The notes beneath the pieces are model-generated. The model ran no database searches, was not told the DNA's origin, and saw nothing but the letters and a program-made list of their open reading frames with translations. A stretch of 64,000 bases of DNA. It comes from UBA9715 sp964553375 (GTDB taxonomy: Bacteria > Actinomycetota > Coriobacteriia > Coriobacteriales > Eggerthellaceae). Below, piece after piece: positions 33,128 through 42,360 of the stretch (within the stretch, counting starts at the first letter, position 1; every line of letters starts with the position of its first letter). The stretch lies in contig CAZKKN010000003.1 of the NCBI GenBank assembly GCA_964553375.1, positions 1 to 64,000 on the forward strand. Direction: 5' to 3'. The translations under genes and the position numbers were made by a program.

Positions 33128-34978
33128 TCAGAGGGCGGCGAACCAGGCGCGCACCCGCTCCTCCAAGCCGGCTACCCGTTGCTCGTCTTCGGTGTAAGCG
33201 CTGGAGCCGTTTTGGCCGAAGGGAGTGGAAACGCCGAAGACCTCATCGAATTCCGTGCGGTCGATGGTGCTCGGTTCCAGTTCGTTGGCTGCGGATGTCT
33301 TCACGTTGGTTGAGAAGTTCCCCATCACCACGACGCTCACGTCAGAGGCGCCATCCACCAAGGTGAGCCCGTTTTGGTCCACCAGCTTGACGCTCAGTCC
33401 CTTCTCGTCCACCAGCTTGCCGCCATTGGCCAGGTTGAGGTTCGTCACCGTGGCCCGGGAGGTGACCACCCAGGTGGAGGTGCTGTCGATACTCACATTC
33501 AGGTTCTCGGCGGCGGCGATGCCTTTGTTGTTGGCCGTGATGGAGGCTGTTCCCTCCCAGTGGCTTTGGTCCAGGAGATACATGTCCACGGTGCTGATCG
33601 AATCCACGGCCACGGATCCCTTCAAGGTTTGGCGGCGAGCCGTGAACGTGGCGTTGGCGCCATTGTTGCCCGTAGACCCCCAATTGCCAGCCTCGTCACC
33701 TGCGGCCACCAGAAGCCGGGCTTTGGTGGAATCGAAGTCGAGCCGGGTGTTGGAGAGGACCACCTTCGCTCGGGTGTTGGTGAGACGGAACAGGGCGCCG
33801 TCTTGGATGGAGCTGCTCAAAGTGGAGTTATCGGCCTGGAACACAGGCGAGGTGCTCAGCGAGGGATCCTCGGTATCTGCTTGCTTGCCGTCTTCACTCT
33901 CGCTGTAAAGGAGCACTCCGTAGTCTCCCTGAGTCGTGTCGGGCAGCTTCTCGGCTGTGGAGCACAGCCGAGAGCCATGGATGAGCACGACGCCCGCATC
34001 GCGCACGGTGGCCAAGGCCGAGGCCTCGGCGGTGCCCACGGTGTTATCCACTTCGGCGCGGCCGCCGCCCTGGATCAAAGGGGAAAGGGAGCCTTTCGTT
34101 TCCAACAGGCAGTTGGCCAAGGATATGGCGCCTTCCTCCGTGCCGGTGGCTACAGACGCACTGCCATTGCCCGAGGTGGTCGCTGTGAGTCCGTTGCCCA
34201 GCACCTGGCCGCCCCTAGTGGCTACCAGGGCTTTGGCGTTGTTGGAGGCAGCGGTGAAGGTGATATCGTTGGCGTAGATGCGGCCGAAATCGGCGCTGAA
34301 CAGACCGCAGGACCCAAGCGACGCCGTTTGGGCGATGGCGCTGGCCAGAAGAATGCTTGAACCCTCCCCAACGGAAAGGGCGATGGAGTTCAGGCCATAG
34401 GCGGCCGAGTCCGGGTCATCGGGGCTATCACCCAGTTTGTTCAGCGTTCCGCCATTGAAAAGGAGCATTCCGCCGTTTTGAGCCAAGAGCACGCTTTGAT
34501 CCGGTACCGAGGACTCGATTGTCTGGCCGTATTGCTCAACGAAATCCCCGTCGGCGATCAAAGCGCCGTTATAGCCGTTTTCGGGGGTGGCGGCCAGGAC
34601 GGCATCGGGCGGAACGGAGGAGCTGCTTGAGGACCTCTCGCGCTGTCGCAAAAGCTCCGGGGAGGATATGAGGCCGATGGCCGGCGTTGAGGCGGAAGTG
34701 GAGGATGCATTTGCATTTGCATTTGCATTTGCATTTGCAGACGCCTCGCTCCCCGGGGCTGCCTCCGGGGAGGCGGCTTGGGAACTGGAGGTGCCACTGG
34801 CCGCAACCGAATCGTCTTCGCCTTGGCTCATCTGAGCCTCCTGGGAAACCGAGCTCGGATCGGCCTTCTCCTGGGTGGCGGGTTGGGAGGTGGCGGCACA
34901 GGCGCTGGAGAGCAGAAGGGTGGCAAGCAAGGCGAGGGCGGCAGGAAGATGGATGTGGTTCCGTGCCGCTTTTGCCAT
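33128..34978 (-). CDS. Large secreted lipoprotein with beta-strand repeats
   Basis: A 616-residue surface lipoprotein. The signal peptide ends at a lipobox-like LSSAC (Cys near residue 26). A disordered Ser/Ala/Gln-rich linker (about 30-135) contains an Ala-Asn repeat. The rest (about 140-560) is rich in short strands of the type NGGTLNKLG, LIHGSRLC, VVLSNTRLDF and SITANNKGIAA, the spacing expected of a right-handed beta-helix such as adhesins and polymorphic surface proteins show. There is no enzyme motif. The ATG at 34978 has AAAGGAG upstream; the longer frame to 35170 crosses into the divergent gene's region. An adhesive or glycan-contacting role is inference. Confidence 0.8.
   Translation of the reverse strand: MAKAARNHIHLPAALALLATLLLSSACAATSQPATQEKADPSSVSQEAQMSQGEDDSVAASGTSSSQAASPEAAPGSEASANANANANANASSTSASTPAIGLISSPELLRQRERSSSSSSVPPDAVLAATPENGYNGALIADGDFVEQYGQTIESSVPDQSVLLAQNGGMLLFNGGTLNKLGDSPDDPDSAAYGLNSIALSVGEGSSILLASAIAQTASLGSCGLFSADFGRIYANDITFTAASNNAKALVATRGGQVLGNGLTATTSGNGSASVATGTEEGAISLANCLLETKGSLSPLIQGGGRAEVDNTVGTAEASALATVRDAGVVLIHGSRLCSTAEKLPDTTQGDYGVLLYSESEDGKQADTEDPSLSTSPVFQADNSTLSSSIQDGALFRLTNTRAKVVLSNTRLDFDSTKARLLVAAGDEAGNWGSTGNNGANATFTARRQTLKGSVAVDSISTVDMYLLDQSHWEGTASITANNKGIAAAENLNVSIDSTSTWVVTSRATVTNLNLANGGKLVDEKGLSVKLVDQNGLTLVDGASDVSVVVMGNFSTNVKTSAANELEPSTIDRTEFDEVFGVSTPFGQNGSSAYTEDEQRVAGLEERVRAWFAAL
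34706..34739 (+). repeat. Hexanucleotide tandem repeat (TGCATT, five copies plus four bases)
   Basis: Five exact copies of TGCATT run from 34706 to 34735, with a partial sixth. On the coding strand they encode the alternating Ala-Asn stretch in the lipoprotein linker. The unit is 6 bases, so gain or loss of copies changes linker length without shifting frame. Confidence 0.95.
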
Positions 34979-35124
34979 AGATGGGCTCCTTTCGTCTGAT
35001 TCCATTTTAAGGCTTTCGGGTCTTGGTCCATCCTTGATAATGGGATTGTTGAGATAAAATCTATCTCGAATCCAACAAGGTTGCGGGATGGACCCGCGGC
35101 CTGCGACGATGCAGAGGAAAGCAC

Positions 35125-36252
35125 ATGGAGAGAATGTTCGAGGAGCTGCAGATAGGAAGCCTGCGCGCACGCAATCGGCTTTTCCGGGCCGCTACGGCGG
35201 AATCCCTCTGCACTCGGGACGGGCAGCCCACAGTGCCCCTCCTGGATGTCTATGAATCCCTGTCCCAGGGGGGCGTGGGCACGGTGATCACGGGCTATTG
35301 CTATACCGAGCCCCACGGCAAGCCCGCTGAGCGCGCGCTGAGCTTCTGCGATGAGCGGTTCAACGATGACTTCCGCTCCTTGGTGGATCGCGCCCATGGG
35401 GGAGGTGCGCGCATCATCCTGCAACTCGTCTATGGCGGCTCCAAAAGCAAGTTGGCTGCCGATGACCCCCGTTGGCTTGCCGGGCGCACAGGTGAACCTC
35501 AAGACGGCGTTCCCACCGCAGCCCTGCTTGGGCCGTCTGCTGTGGTGAATCCTGCAACAGGCATCGTGCCTGAGGAGGCGAGCGAAGAGGATCTGGAGCT
35601 GCTCATCGCCTCTATGGGCCGCGGCGCCGCTCGGGCGCGGCTCCTGGGTTTCGATGGAGTGGAGATCCATGCCGCCCATGGCTACCTTCTCTCCCAATTC
35701 CTCAGTCCCCGTTTCAATCGCCGCAGCGATGGATACGGCGGCTCGCTTCCCAACCGCGCGCGTCTGACCTGCCGCTGCATCGAGGCTGCCCGTAGTATGG
35801 CCGGGGATGGATTCCCCATCCTGGTGAAGGTGAACGCCTCCGATTTCTTCGATGACCCCCAAGGTGCCAACGGCGGCCTTTCCGAGGACGAGAGCGCCCA
35901 GGCAGCGCGCTTGTTCCAGGAGGCGGGGGCGAGCGCCATCGAGGTGAGCGGAGACTGGCATGGAGCCACCGGGGAAGTGACCGATGGCCAGCCCTATTTC
36001 GGCCGTTTCGGCGCCCGTTTGGCTCAGGAATTGGACATCCCGGTTATCGTGACCGGCGGTTGGCGCAACCCGCGCATCATCGAGGCGCACCTGGCCGCCG
36101 ATGGCATAGCGGGAGTGGGCTTGAGTCGGCCGCTGATCCGCGAGCCCTATCTGCCGAATCGCTGGGCTTCCGGATCAGATGCCCTAAGCCAGTGCATCAG
36201 TTGCGGGATCTGCGGGAATTTCGCCGGCATTCCCTGTCCCAACAGGATGTAG
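35125..36252 (+). CDS. NADH:flavin oxidoreductase (Old Yellow Enzyme family)
   Basis: An FMN-dependent reductase of 375 residues with a single TIM barrel. It begins MFEELQIGSLRARNRLFRAA; HAAHGYLLSQFLSPRFNRR (about 182, here cited as HAAHGY and QFLSPRFN) contains the conserved His-Gly-Tyr active-site block, followed by DGYGG, and VTGGWRNP is near 310. The end has CISCGICGNFAGIPC, four Cys that may form a small cluster or zinc site. It lacks the C-terminal NAD/FAD domains of the larger 2,4-dienoyl-CoA reductases. ATG 35125 has GAGGAAAG upstream; ATG 35134 is also possible. The substrate is unknown; such enzymes are numerous in Coriobacteriia. Confidence 0.9.
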   Translation: MERMFEELQIGSLRARNRLFRAATAESLCTRDGQPTVPLLDVYESLSQGGVGTVITGYCYTEPHGKPAERALSFCDERFNDDFRSLVDRAHGGGARIILQLVYGGSKSKLAADDPRWLAGRTGEPQDGVPTAALLGPSAVVNPATGIVPEEASEEDLELLIASMGRGAARARLLGFDGVEIHAAHGYLLSQFLSPRFNRRSDGYGGSLPNRARLTCRCIEAARSMAGDGFPILVKVNASDFFDDPQGANGGLSEDESAQAARLFQEAGASAIEVSGDWHGATGEVTDGQPYFGRFGARLAQELDIPVIVTGGWRNPRIIEAHLAADGIAGVGLSRPLIREPYLPNRWASGSDALSQCISCGICGNFAGIPCPNRM

Positions 36253-36305
36253 CGCGGTTTTCCCGGCGGTTATAGGGGCCGATCGGCTATCGGGTCTTCG
36301 CAGAT

Positions 36306-37208
36306 CTAGCGGCGCTTGAGGTTTGCCCGCTTCCTCAGGAATGCCATCACGGTCGTCTCCGCTTCGCTGAGGGCATGGCCTTGACGCCAGGATATACCGA
36401 ATTCGTACGGGTAGCCGTCTTCTATGACCAGAGCCTTCACATGGTCGGATGGGCCGCCGTAGTGGGGAGTGCCCTGCACTCCGATGCCCACCCCCAGGTT
36501 CTCCTTCGCGAAATAGTAGGCGGCGTAGGGATCCGAACCCGTCTCGATGGTACTGGGCTCGATCCCCCGGCTTCGGAATGCTTCTTGGAAGAAGCGGTGC
36601 GCCTTCACCATGCGGTTGGGGATCATCACATGCTTGCCCGCCAGGTCGGCCATGGTGAGGGTCTCGTTCTCGCTCAAGGGGTCCTTGTCGTTTATCCAGG
36701 CGATGCAGCCGTTGGTGGCCAGCTTCTCCATGGGAAGCTGGCTATGGAAGGGGGCTGTGACGATACCCAGGTCGTATTTCCCCTGCAACAGCAGGTTGTC
36801 TATCTCGGCATCGAAGAACTCGGTCACCTCCAGGTGGATGCTGGGGTGCGTCTTGTTGAATTCCCGGGTGAGGTCGTAGCCCAAAAAGGCTACCACGCCG
36901 GTGGCGGCGCACAGCTCTATCACCTCTTCGGTGTTGGGTTCGTGCTCGTATAGGAGGGTTTCCAGCTGGGCCTCGTCCTGCATCCACCGCAAGGCCATGT
37001 CGTACAGCAGATCGGCGGCATGGGTCGACTCCAGCATGCCGTCCTCGTTCTGGATGAACAAGGGCACCTGCAGGTCGCGCTCGAGCTTCGTGATGGACTT
37101 CTTCAACCCCTGATAGGTAATGGGAATCGACCTCGCCGCCTGGTTCAGGTCGCGATGTCGGTAGACCGCAATAAAATATTCCAATTGTCTCGAGAGCAAT
37201 TGGCTCAT
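36306..37208 (-). CDS. LysR-family transcriptional regulator
   Basis: A 300-residue regulator. The winged helix-turn-helix (about 1-65) reads SRQLEYFIAVYRHRDLNQAAR then ITYQGLKKSITKLERDLQVPLF. The effector domain (about 90-290) is the periplasmic-binding-protein fold with GKYDLGIVTAPF and GVGIGVQGTPHYGG. The ATG at 37208 has AGAGGG 5 bases upstream; the 33-residue longer frame is not LysR-like. It converges on the Old Yellow Enzyme gene rather than diverging from it, so its target is not obvious from position. Confidence 0.93.
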   Translation of the reverse strand: MSQLLSRQLEYFIAVYRHRDLNQAARSIPITYQGLKKSITKLERDLQVPLFIQNEDGMLESTHAADLLYDMALRWMQDEAQLETLLYEHEPNTEEVIELCAATGVVAFLGYDLTREFNKTHPSIHLEVTEFFDAEIDNLLLQGKYDLGIVTAPFHSQLPMEKLATNGCIAWINDKDPLSENETLTMADLAGKHVMIPNRMVKAHRFFQEAFRSRGIEPSTIETGSDPYAAYYFAKENLGVGIGVQGTPHYGGPSDHVKALVIEDGYPYEFGISWRQGHALSEAETTVMAFLRKRANLKRR

Positions 37209-37749
37209 GGGAACCCTCTTCTGATTTCGTGCTCGGATGTTTACCGATGAGTATAGCGCGACAGGGGGTCTTGGGAAGTCGGCGTATGGGTGAAGGGGAG
37301 GCAATGGGCAGAGAAATGCCTTGTCAGAGTCGCGGATATCCTTCAGTACAAATAGTTCACACCCGGGAACGGATGGTTCATCGGGTGCCGGGGAAAATAA
37401 GCGGGAGCCTCGGGTAATCTCCTAGATACGATCTTGGACCGGGTTTTTCGCCGTGGGGCGGCGATTGGCGCGGAATCGGGATCAAGGCTGCGTTCCCGCC
37501 TTCATGAATGCCTTATCGTCCGGCAAAACCCCTATGGAGCCGGCGCTGACGGGACGGAGCCACAAGCCTTGCGAAAGACTCGACCGCCCGCACGCGACCC
37601 TTTCGTGAATTTCCTTTTCTCGTAAAAGGTGCGGGCCACGGCTCGAGAAGCAATTTCAATCCCTCAGAAATCTTCCCGAGCCGTGCTTTCCCCCTTTACA
37701 GCCTATGCGCGCGGTACTCTCTCGTGCCGGATCCACGTCCGTTGGGGAG
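37209..37749. other. 541-bp interval without a recognisable gene
   Basis: Short open frames exist (for example 37434-37625, 63 codons), but none has a ribosome-binding site or family resemblance. Two hairpins are visible: TCGCCG (37448-37453) with CGGCGA (37459-37464), and the longer inverted repeat at 37637-37685. It may hold the LysR promoter near its left end and decayed coding sequence in the middle. No tRNA or known riboswitch is seen. Confidence 0.6.
37637..37685. repeat. Inverted repeat in the LysR-downstream interval
   Basis: CACGGCTCG (37637-37645) and CGAGCCGTG (37677-37685) are perfect 9-bp arms. GAAG and CTTC extend the pairing inward after one mismatch. A pyrimidine run (CTTTCCCCCTTT) follows. 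It may be a terminator for the minus-strand gene at 37750-38268 or an operator; neither is proven. Confidence 0.65.
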
Positions 37750-38268
37750 TCACGTCAGGCGCTGCTGGGCGATTTGGGCGATGCGCCGGTCGCATTCCTG
37801 GCGGAAAGCCAAGAAGCGCTCGGTTGCGCCTTCTTCAGCTGCGATATGCTGGGCGTCGGACATGAGCGGCTCGATGTGGTAGATCTTGCCTGCCGCGATG
37901 AGCTCTAAGATGGCCGCTTGGAGGAACCGCAGGCGCACCTGATTATCATGGGGGCCTTTCTTCCAGGTCTTATATTCGTCGATGAGGGCCAGGTCGTTAT
38001 GGGTCTGCTGGAATCGCTTCAAGATGGGCTCATAGGTGGCATCATCGGCGTAAAGCTCGTCATAGGCGCGCTGCTCCTCTTCCTGGTAGGCCGCTTTGAT
38101 GCGCGGCGAGAGCTTCCAAACGTAGAAGATGGCGAAGATGACGAAGCCACCGAAGAGGAAGAGCGGTTCATGGAGCAAAGCTGCGGCTGTGGCCGTCACG
38201 CACCCTATCATGAGCGCGGCTGCGATGGCCTCGCGAACCGGCTGAGGTGTGTTGTCCAGTCTTCCCAT
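37750..38268 (-). CDS. Hypothetical membrane protein
   Basis: A 172-residue protein I do not recognise. Residues 12-50 form two membrane helices (AAALMIGCVTATAALL-like and LFLFGGFVIFAIFYVW). The rest (about 55-172) is a charged helical cytoplasmic domain with alternating acidic and basic residues and an Ala/Glu/Gln-rich end. It runs in the same direction as the methyltransferase gene upstream (30-base gap) and the DUF1015 gene, so these three may form one operon. Confidence 0.7.
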   Translation of the reverse strand: MGRLDNTPQPVREAIAAALMIGCVTATAAALLHEPLFLFGGFVIFAIFYVWKLSPRIKAAYQEEEQRAYDELYADDATYEPILKRFQQTHNDLALIDEYKTWKKGPHDNQVRLRFLQAAILELIAAGKIYHIEPLMSDAQHIAAEEGATERFLAFRQECDRRIAQIAQQRLT

Positions 38269-38298
38269 GGGTGCTCCTTGCTTTGGCTTTCCTAGGGA

Positions 38299-39117
38299 TT
38301 ATAGCGAACGACCGGCCAGATCCAGAGGCAAAGGCACATCGGTTGCCACAGCGACAATATTGTCGGGCTCGTCAAGGGTACAGGCGTCGCAGGGGAACAG
38401 ATAGCAGTGGCCGAACTCCTGGGCCATAAGGGAGCGCTGGCGTAAGAGGAAATCCGCCCCCGGGCCCGCCAGGGGTGCGACGATGTTCGCAAGATAGAGG
38501 CCGCCGGGGGTCAGGCGCTGATGGACGACCCGGTAAAACGATGCGGTGGTCAGATGCGCTGGCGGCGTTGAGCCATCGAAGGTGTCGTTCACGATGGCAT
38601 CGTAGGAGGCATCTGCTGTCTCCAAGTGCTCCAAGGCGTCGGCGGCGATGAGGTTCAACCGGTGGGGCGTTTGGGCATCGAATTCCTCTATGGCCCGGTC
38701 AAGGAAGAAGAAGCGCCTGGCCAAAGCGGTGATGGATGGATCTATCTCCACGGCGTCCACGGTGAGCGCTGGGTGATGGGCGATGAGGTACTCGGGATAG
38801 TCATAGCCGCCGCAGCCCAGAACGCAGATGCGCCTTACGGGGCGCTCGGCTTGGAACAGCAGGTTGTAGTCTTTGAGGTATTGGAAGACCGGTTCCGCAT
38901 AGCGTTCATCGAGATAGCTGCCCGATTGCACGATGCCATTCACTTCCAAGAGGCGCACCGGAGCGCCATCGTCGTCTTGCACCTGGTAGATGCGCGCCCG
39001 TCCGAACCGGGTGGGAAAGGAGAGGTAGGTCTGGCGGTGGCGCCGATAAGCCAGGATGCCTAAGGCCGCAAGCGCGGCTAGGCAGCCGGCGAAGATGGGG
39101 GCGGCCTTAGATCTCAT
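38299..39117 (-). CDS. Spermidine-synthase-like methyltransferase-fold protein with N-terminal membrane anchor
   Basis: A 272-residue protein. Residues 8-24 are hydrophobic (IFAGCLAALAALGILAY), a membrane anchor. The remainder is the polyamine-synthase/SAM-methyltransferase fold: ICVLGCGGYDYPEYL (about 96, nucleotide-binding loop), TVDAVEIDPSITALARRFF (about 119) and DAIVNDTFDGSTPP (about 168). Spermidine synthases have Asp-Ala-Phe at the last position; Asn-Asp-Thr-Phe here suggests a fused-type or non-polyamine relative. The start overlaps the end of the DUF1015 gene by 11 bases; the longer frame to 39471 is not real. Confidence 0.82.
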   Translation of the reverse strand: MRSKAAPIFAGCLAALAALGILAYRRHRQTYLSFPTRFGRARIYQVQDDDGAPVRLLEVNGIVQSGSYLDERYAEPVFQYLKDYNLLFQAERPVRRICVLGCGGYDYPEYLIAHHPALTVDAVEIDPSITALARRFFFLDRAIEEFDAQTPHRLNLIAADALEHLETADASYDAIVNDTFDGSTPPAHLTTASFYRVVHQRLTPGGLYLANIVAPLAGPGADFLLRQRSLMAQEFGHCYLFPCDACTLDEPDNIVAVATDVPLPLDLAGRSL

Positions 39118-40393
39118 GGATGAAAAGGCCGCTGCGGAGCTTCGGCTCGAACCAGGTGGATTTCGGGGGCATGAGCAGACCGGCATCGGCCACGGCGAAA
39201 AGCTCGTCAATGCCGGTGGGTGAAAGCGCGAAGGCGGCCGCGCAGTCATCCTGGCATCTGCGTTCCAGCTCACCCAGGCCCCTGATGCCGCCGATGAAGT
39301 CGATGCGGGGGGAGCGGCGGGGATCGGCGATGCCGAGCAACGGCTCGAAGAGCCGCCGCTGGAGCAGGGAGACCTCCAGGCGCTCGTAGGGGTCATCGGC
39401 CACGGTATCCATGTCGAGAAAGCAGCGATACCAGCGGCCGTCAAGGAACACGCAGAACTCCCCGGGTGCATGGGGTTTCACGGACTCTTCGGCGGCAACC
39501 GGGTCATCGGCGCCCAGGATGCGCAAGGGGGATCCGTCATCGAGGCGCAACTCCGTGGCGCCGAAGCGCTCTTCCAGCTCGGCGAGGAATTCTGCGGAGG
39601 TGAGCCCATTCAAGTTGTAGACCACGCGCTCATAGGGCCAGATCTTCAGTTCGTCATCGGGGAAGAGCACGGCCAGGAAGTAGTCGGATTCCTCGGTGGG
39701 CTCTTGGGAGCCGCGGGCCACCCGGCGTGCCTTGGCGACTTCTGAGGCGGCGGCGATGCGGTGATGGCCATCGGCGATATAGACGCGCCCCAACTCGCGG
39801 AAGAGGTCAACGATGGCCTCGTTTCGGCTGGCGGGCACCGTGAAACCCCTATGGCGCACACCGTCGGAGGCGGTGAAGTCGAAAAGCGGCTCTTGGGCCT
39901 TCACTTCCCCATAGATGGCTCCCAAGCGGGGCTCGGCATGGTAGGCGAGGAATATCGGCCCTGTTTGCGCCTCGCAGCCGCGTACGTGGTTGATGCGGTC
40001 CACCTCTTTGTCCACTCGGGTGCTCTCGTGCTCCTTCACCACGCCGTTGAGGTAGTCGTCTATGGCCACACAGGCCACAAGCCCGTTTTGCACGCGGCCG
40101 TCCATGGTGAGCTCGTAAAGGTAGAAGCTCGGTTGCTCATCGGACACCATGGAGCCGCGGGTCTTCATGTCGCGCAGCATGGAGCCAGCCTTCAAATAGA
40201 CCAGCAGGTCGAAGGGGTCGGTGCCGACGGGGAAGTTCACCACGGGCTCATCGATGGCCAGAAACGACTCGGGATTGGCGCTTACGATGCTGCGGGCTTC
40301 CTCCACGCTTTGCACGTCGTAGGGAAGGGCTGCTATGGCCGCAGCTTTCTCAGCGGTGGGATGGACGGCTTTAAACGGTCTTACGGTTGCCAT
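39107..40393 (-). CDS. DUF1015 family protein
   Basis: A 428-residue cytoplasmic protein matching DUF1015, widespread and uncharacterised. Landmarks are VRPFKAVHPTAEKAAAIAALPYDV at the start (VRPFKA then LPYDV), FYLYEL (about 85), an ESTRVDKEVDRI block (about 119) with AQTGPIFLAY, and VYIADGHHRIAAA (about 198), the strongest family signature. In some genomes DUF1015 sits near serine-pathway or SAM-related genes; here it overlaps a methyltransferase-like gene. AAGGAG lies a little far (about 11 bases) upstream of the ATG. Confidence 0.9.
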   Translation of the reverse strand: MATVRPFKAVHPTAEKAAAIAALPYDVQSVEEARSIVSANPESFLAIDEPVVNFPVGTDPFDLLVYLKAGSMLRDMKTRGSMVSDEQPSFYLYELTMDGRVQNGLVACVAIDDYLNGVVKEHESTRVDKEVDRINHVRGCEAQTGPIFLAYHAEPRLGAIYGEVKAQEPLFDFTASDGVRHRGFTVPASRNEAIVDLFRELGRVYIADGHHRIAAASEVAKARRVARGSQEPTEESDYFLAVLFPDDELKIWPYERVVYNLNGLTSAEFLAELEERFGATELRLDDGSPLRILGADDPVAAEESVKPHAPGEFCVFLDGRWYRCFLDMDTVADDPYERLEVSLLQRRLFEPLLGIADPRRSPRIDFIGGIRGLGELERRCQDDCAAAFALSPTGIDELFAVADAGLLMPPKSTWFEPKLRSGLFIHEI

Positions 40394-40544
40394 GGTTCAT
40401 GTCTCCTTCATCGGCGCTCTCCCGCCATAATAAACCAAGAGGCCGGTATTTCCGGCGATTAACCGAATGGTTACAGAGCGCGCTGCGCCAACGGCCCTCA
40501 GTAAGCGAAAATGATAAGTTAAAACGAAAAGAGCAGGTGGGAAC

Positions 40545-42305
40545 ATGGCAGACAACGAGACCACGCATAACGCCCCTGCGGCTGGTGGCGATACCGGCCA
40601 AGAGCTGGAAGATGCCCTTGCCCAACAGGAAGCCCAGGCCCTCACAGAGGAGTTCGGGCAGGAGATAGGCGCCAAGCTGGAGGAGCCCCGTCAGGGCGAA
40701 TCCCCAAAGGACGGCGATGCTAAGCCCCTACCGAATCATGGCGGCGGGCGGCCCAGCATATACATCGATGAGGCCCAGGCGCATCAGAAGCGCTTCCTGA
40801 AGTTCATCGAGTTCACCTACTCGTCCACCAAGGCTGCGGGCATCATGCTGCTGGCGGCCATCGTAGCGCTGGTCATCGCCAATCTGGGGAATCTCTACGA
40901 GCCATTCATCGCCTTCTTGGCAACGCCCTTCGGCTTCGTATTCGGCGACTGGAGCGCCACCCTCACCTTGGCCGAGATAATCAACGATATCCTGATGGCC
41001 GTCTTCTTCCTGCTGGTGGGTTTGGAGATAAAGTACGAGATGACCGCAGGTGAGCTTACGAACATCCGCCAGGCGCTGCTGCCCATCGTAGCGGCATTCG
41101 GCGGCGTGCTGGCGCCCATCATCATCTACTCCGCATTCAATATGGGCAATCCCGACAGCGCCCACGGGTGGGGCGTTCCCACGGCGACCGACATCGCCTT
41201 CGCCTTGGGCATCCTGGCGCTCTTGGGCGACCGCATCCCCAACGGCGTGCGCGTGTTCCTCTCTACGCTGGCGGTTGCCGACGACATCATCGCCATCGTG
41301 GTGATCGCTGTGTTCTACGGGCACGCGCCGTCGCTGCTTTGGCTCGCTTTGGCTGGCAACGTGCTGTTCGTCCTGTTCATCATGAACCGGTGCCATGTAT
41401 ATGCGCTGTTGCCCTACCTGCTGGTGGGTGTTGCGCTGTGGTACTGCGTGTTCATGTCGGGGATCCACTCCACTATCGCTGGCGTGCTTCTGGCCTTCAT
41501 GATCCCGTCCGGCTCGCGCGTGAACCTGCGTAATTTCATGAAGTGGTCGGGGCATACGGTGGAGAAGGCGCAAGAGACCTATCAGCCCGAAGTGCCCATC
41601 AACGCCCAAGAGGGCTACCTCACCATCATCAACCGGCTTTCCCGCGTGTCCCGCCAGGTGATCCCTCCGGCCACGCGTCTGGAGAAGCGGCTGTATCCCT
41701 GGGTCTACTTCGGCGTGCTGCCGCTGTTCGCCCTCACCAATGCCGATGTGTCGTTCATCGGCAACGACCTTGCAGCCATGTTCACGTCGCCGGTGTTCTA
41801 CGGGATCTTCTTCGGCCTGCTGCTGGGTAAGCCCATCGGCATCATGGCATTCAGCCTGCTGGTGGTGAAGACGCATCTGGCGGAGCTGCCCGAGAACGTC
41901 AATTGGCGCCATATGCTGGGAGCCGCCATATTGGGAGGCGTGGGCTTCACCATGGCCATCTTCGTGGCAAACCTGGCGTTTCCCGCGCATCCCGAATATA
42001 TCGTGGATGCGAAGGTGGCCATCTTGTCTGCATCCCTCATCGCGGGCATCGCGGGTTTCGTGTTCCTGATGATCCAGGCCAAGGCCGATGCGGCGCGCGG
42101 CGTCCATTACCTCACCACGCCGGAGCCGGTGGCCGCCCGTCAGACGGCTGGCACCGAGGCGGCGCGGAAATCCTCGAAGGTGCTTGAGGGCATAGAGAGC
42201 CCGTTGGTCCGAAGCGAGCTCAATGCAGCGCAGACGGAGCATCCCGGTCATAGCACCGAGGTCGTAGCGGTTCTGGGCGACGACGAGAAGCGCTCCGACC
42301 TCTAG
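40545..42305 (+). CDS. nhaA: Na+/H+ antiporter NhaA with extended termini
   Basis: Exchanges cytoplasmic Na+ (or Li+) for protons. The 586-residue protein contains the 11-12 helix NhaA core (about 85-510) with the ion-binding pair D246-D247 in LAVADDIIAIVVIAV, TDIAFALGILALLG before it, and GLLLGKPIGI with the conserved Lys. About 80 acidic residues precede the core and about 70 follow it; E. coli NhaA has neither. It is divergent from DUF1015 with 151 bases between. AGGTGG lies before the ATG. Confidence 0.95.
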   Translation: MADNETTHNAPAAGGDTGQELEDALAQQEAQALTEEFGQEIGAKLEEPRQGESPKDGDAKPLPNHGGGRPSIYIDEAQAHQKRFLKFIEFTYSSTKAAGIMLLAAIVALVIANLGNLYEPFIAFLATPFGFVFGDWSATLTLAEIINDILMAVFFLLVGLEIKYEMTAGELTNIRQALLPIVAAFGGVLAPIIIYSAFNMGNPDSAHGWGVPTATDIAFALGILALLGDRIPNGVRVFLSTLAVADDIIAIVVIAVFYGHAPSLLWLALAGNVLFVLFIMNRCHVYALLPYLLVGVALWYCVFMSGIHSTIAGVLLAFMIPSGSRVNLRNFMKWSGHTVEKAQETYQPEVPINAQEGYLTIINRLSRVSRQVIPPATRLEKRLYPWVYFGVLPLFALTNADVSFIGNDLAAMFTSPVFYGIFFGLLLGKPIGIMAFSLLVVKTHLAELPENVNWRHMLGAAILGGVGFTMAIFVANLAFPAHPEYIVDAKVAILSASLIAGIAGFVFLMIQAKADAARGVHYLTTPEPVAARQTAGTEAARKSSKVLEGIESPLVRSELNAAQTEHPGHSTEVVAVLGDDEKRSDL

Positions 42306-42360
42306 CCGGCAGCCCTCGTTCCCTCCGTAGGGATCGCTGGGGGCCAGGCGGGGTTGGGGC

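Noticed and set aside
34979..35170. 64-residue N-terminal extension of the beta-repeat lipoprotein
   Set aside because: The signal peptide and lipobox start right after ATG 34978, which has AAAGGAG; the extension would hide the signal.
37434..37625. 63-codon open frame in the lysR-downstream interval
   Set aside because: No ribosome-binding site, no family resemblance and irregular codon use.
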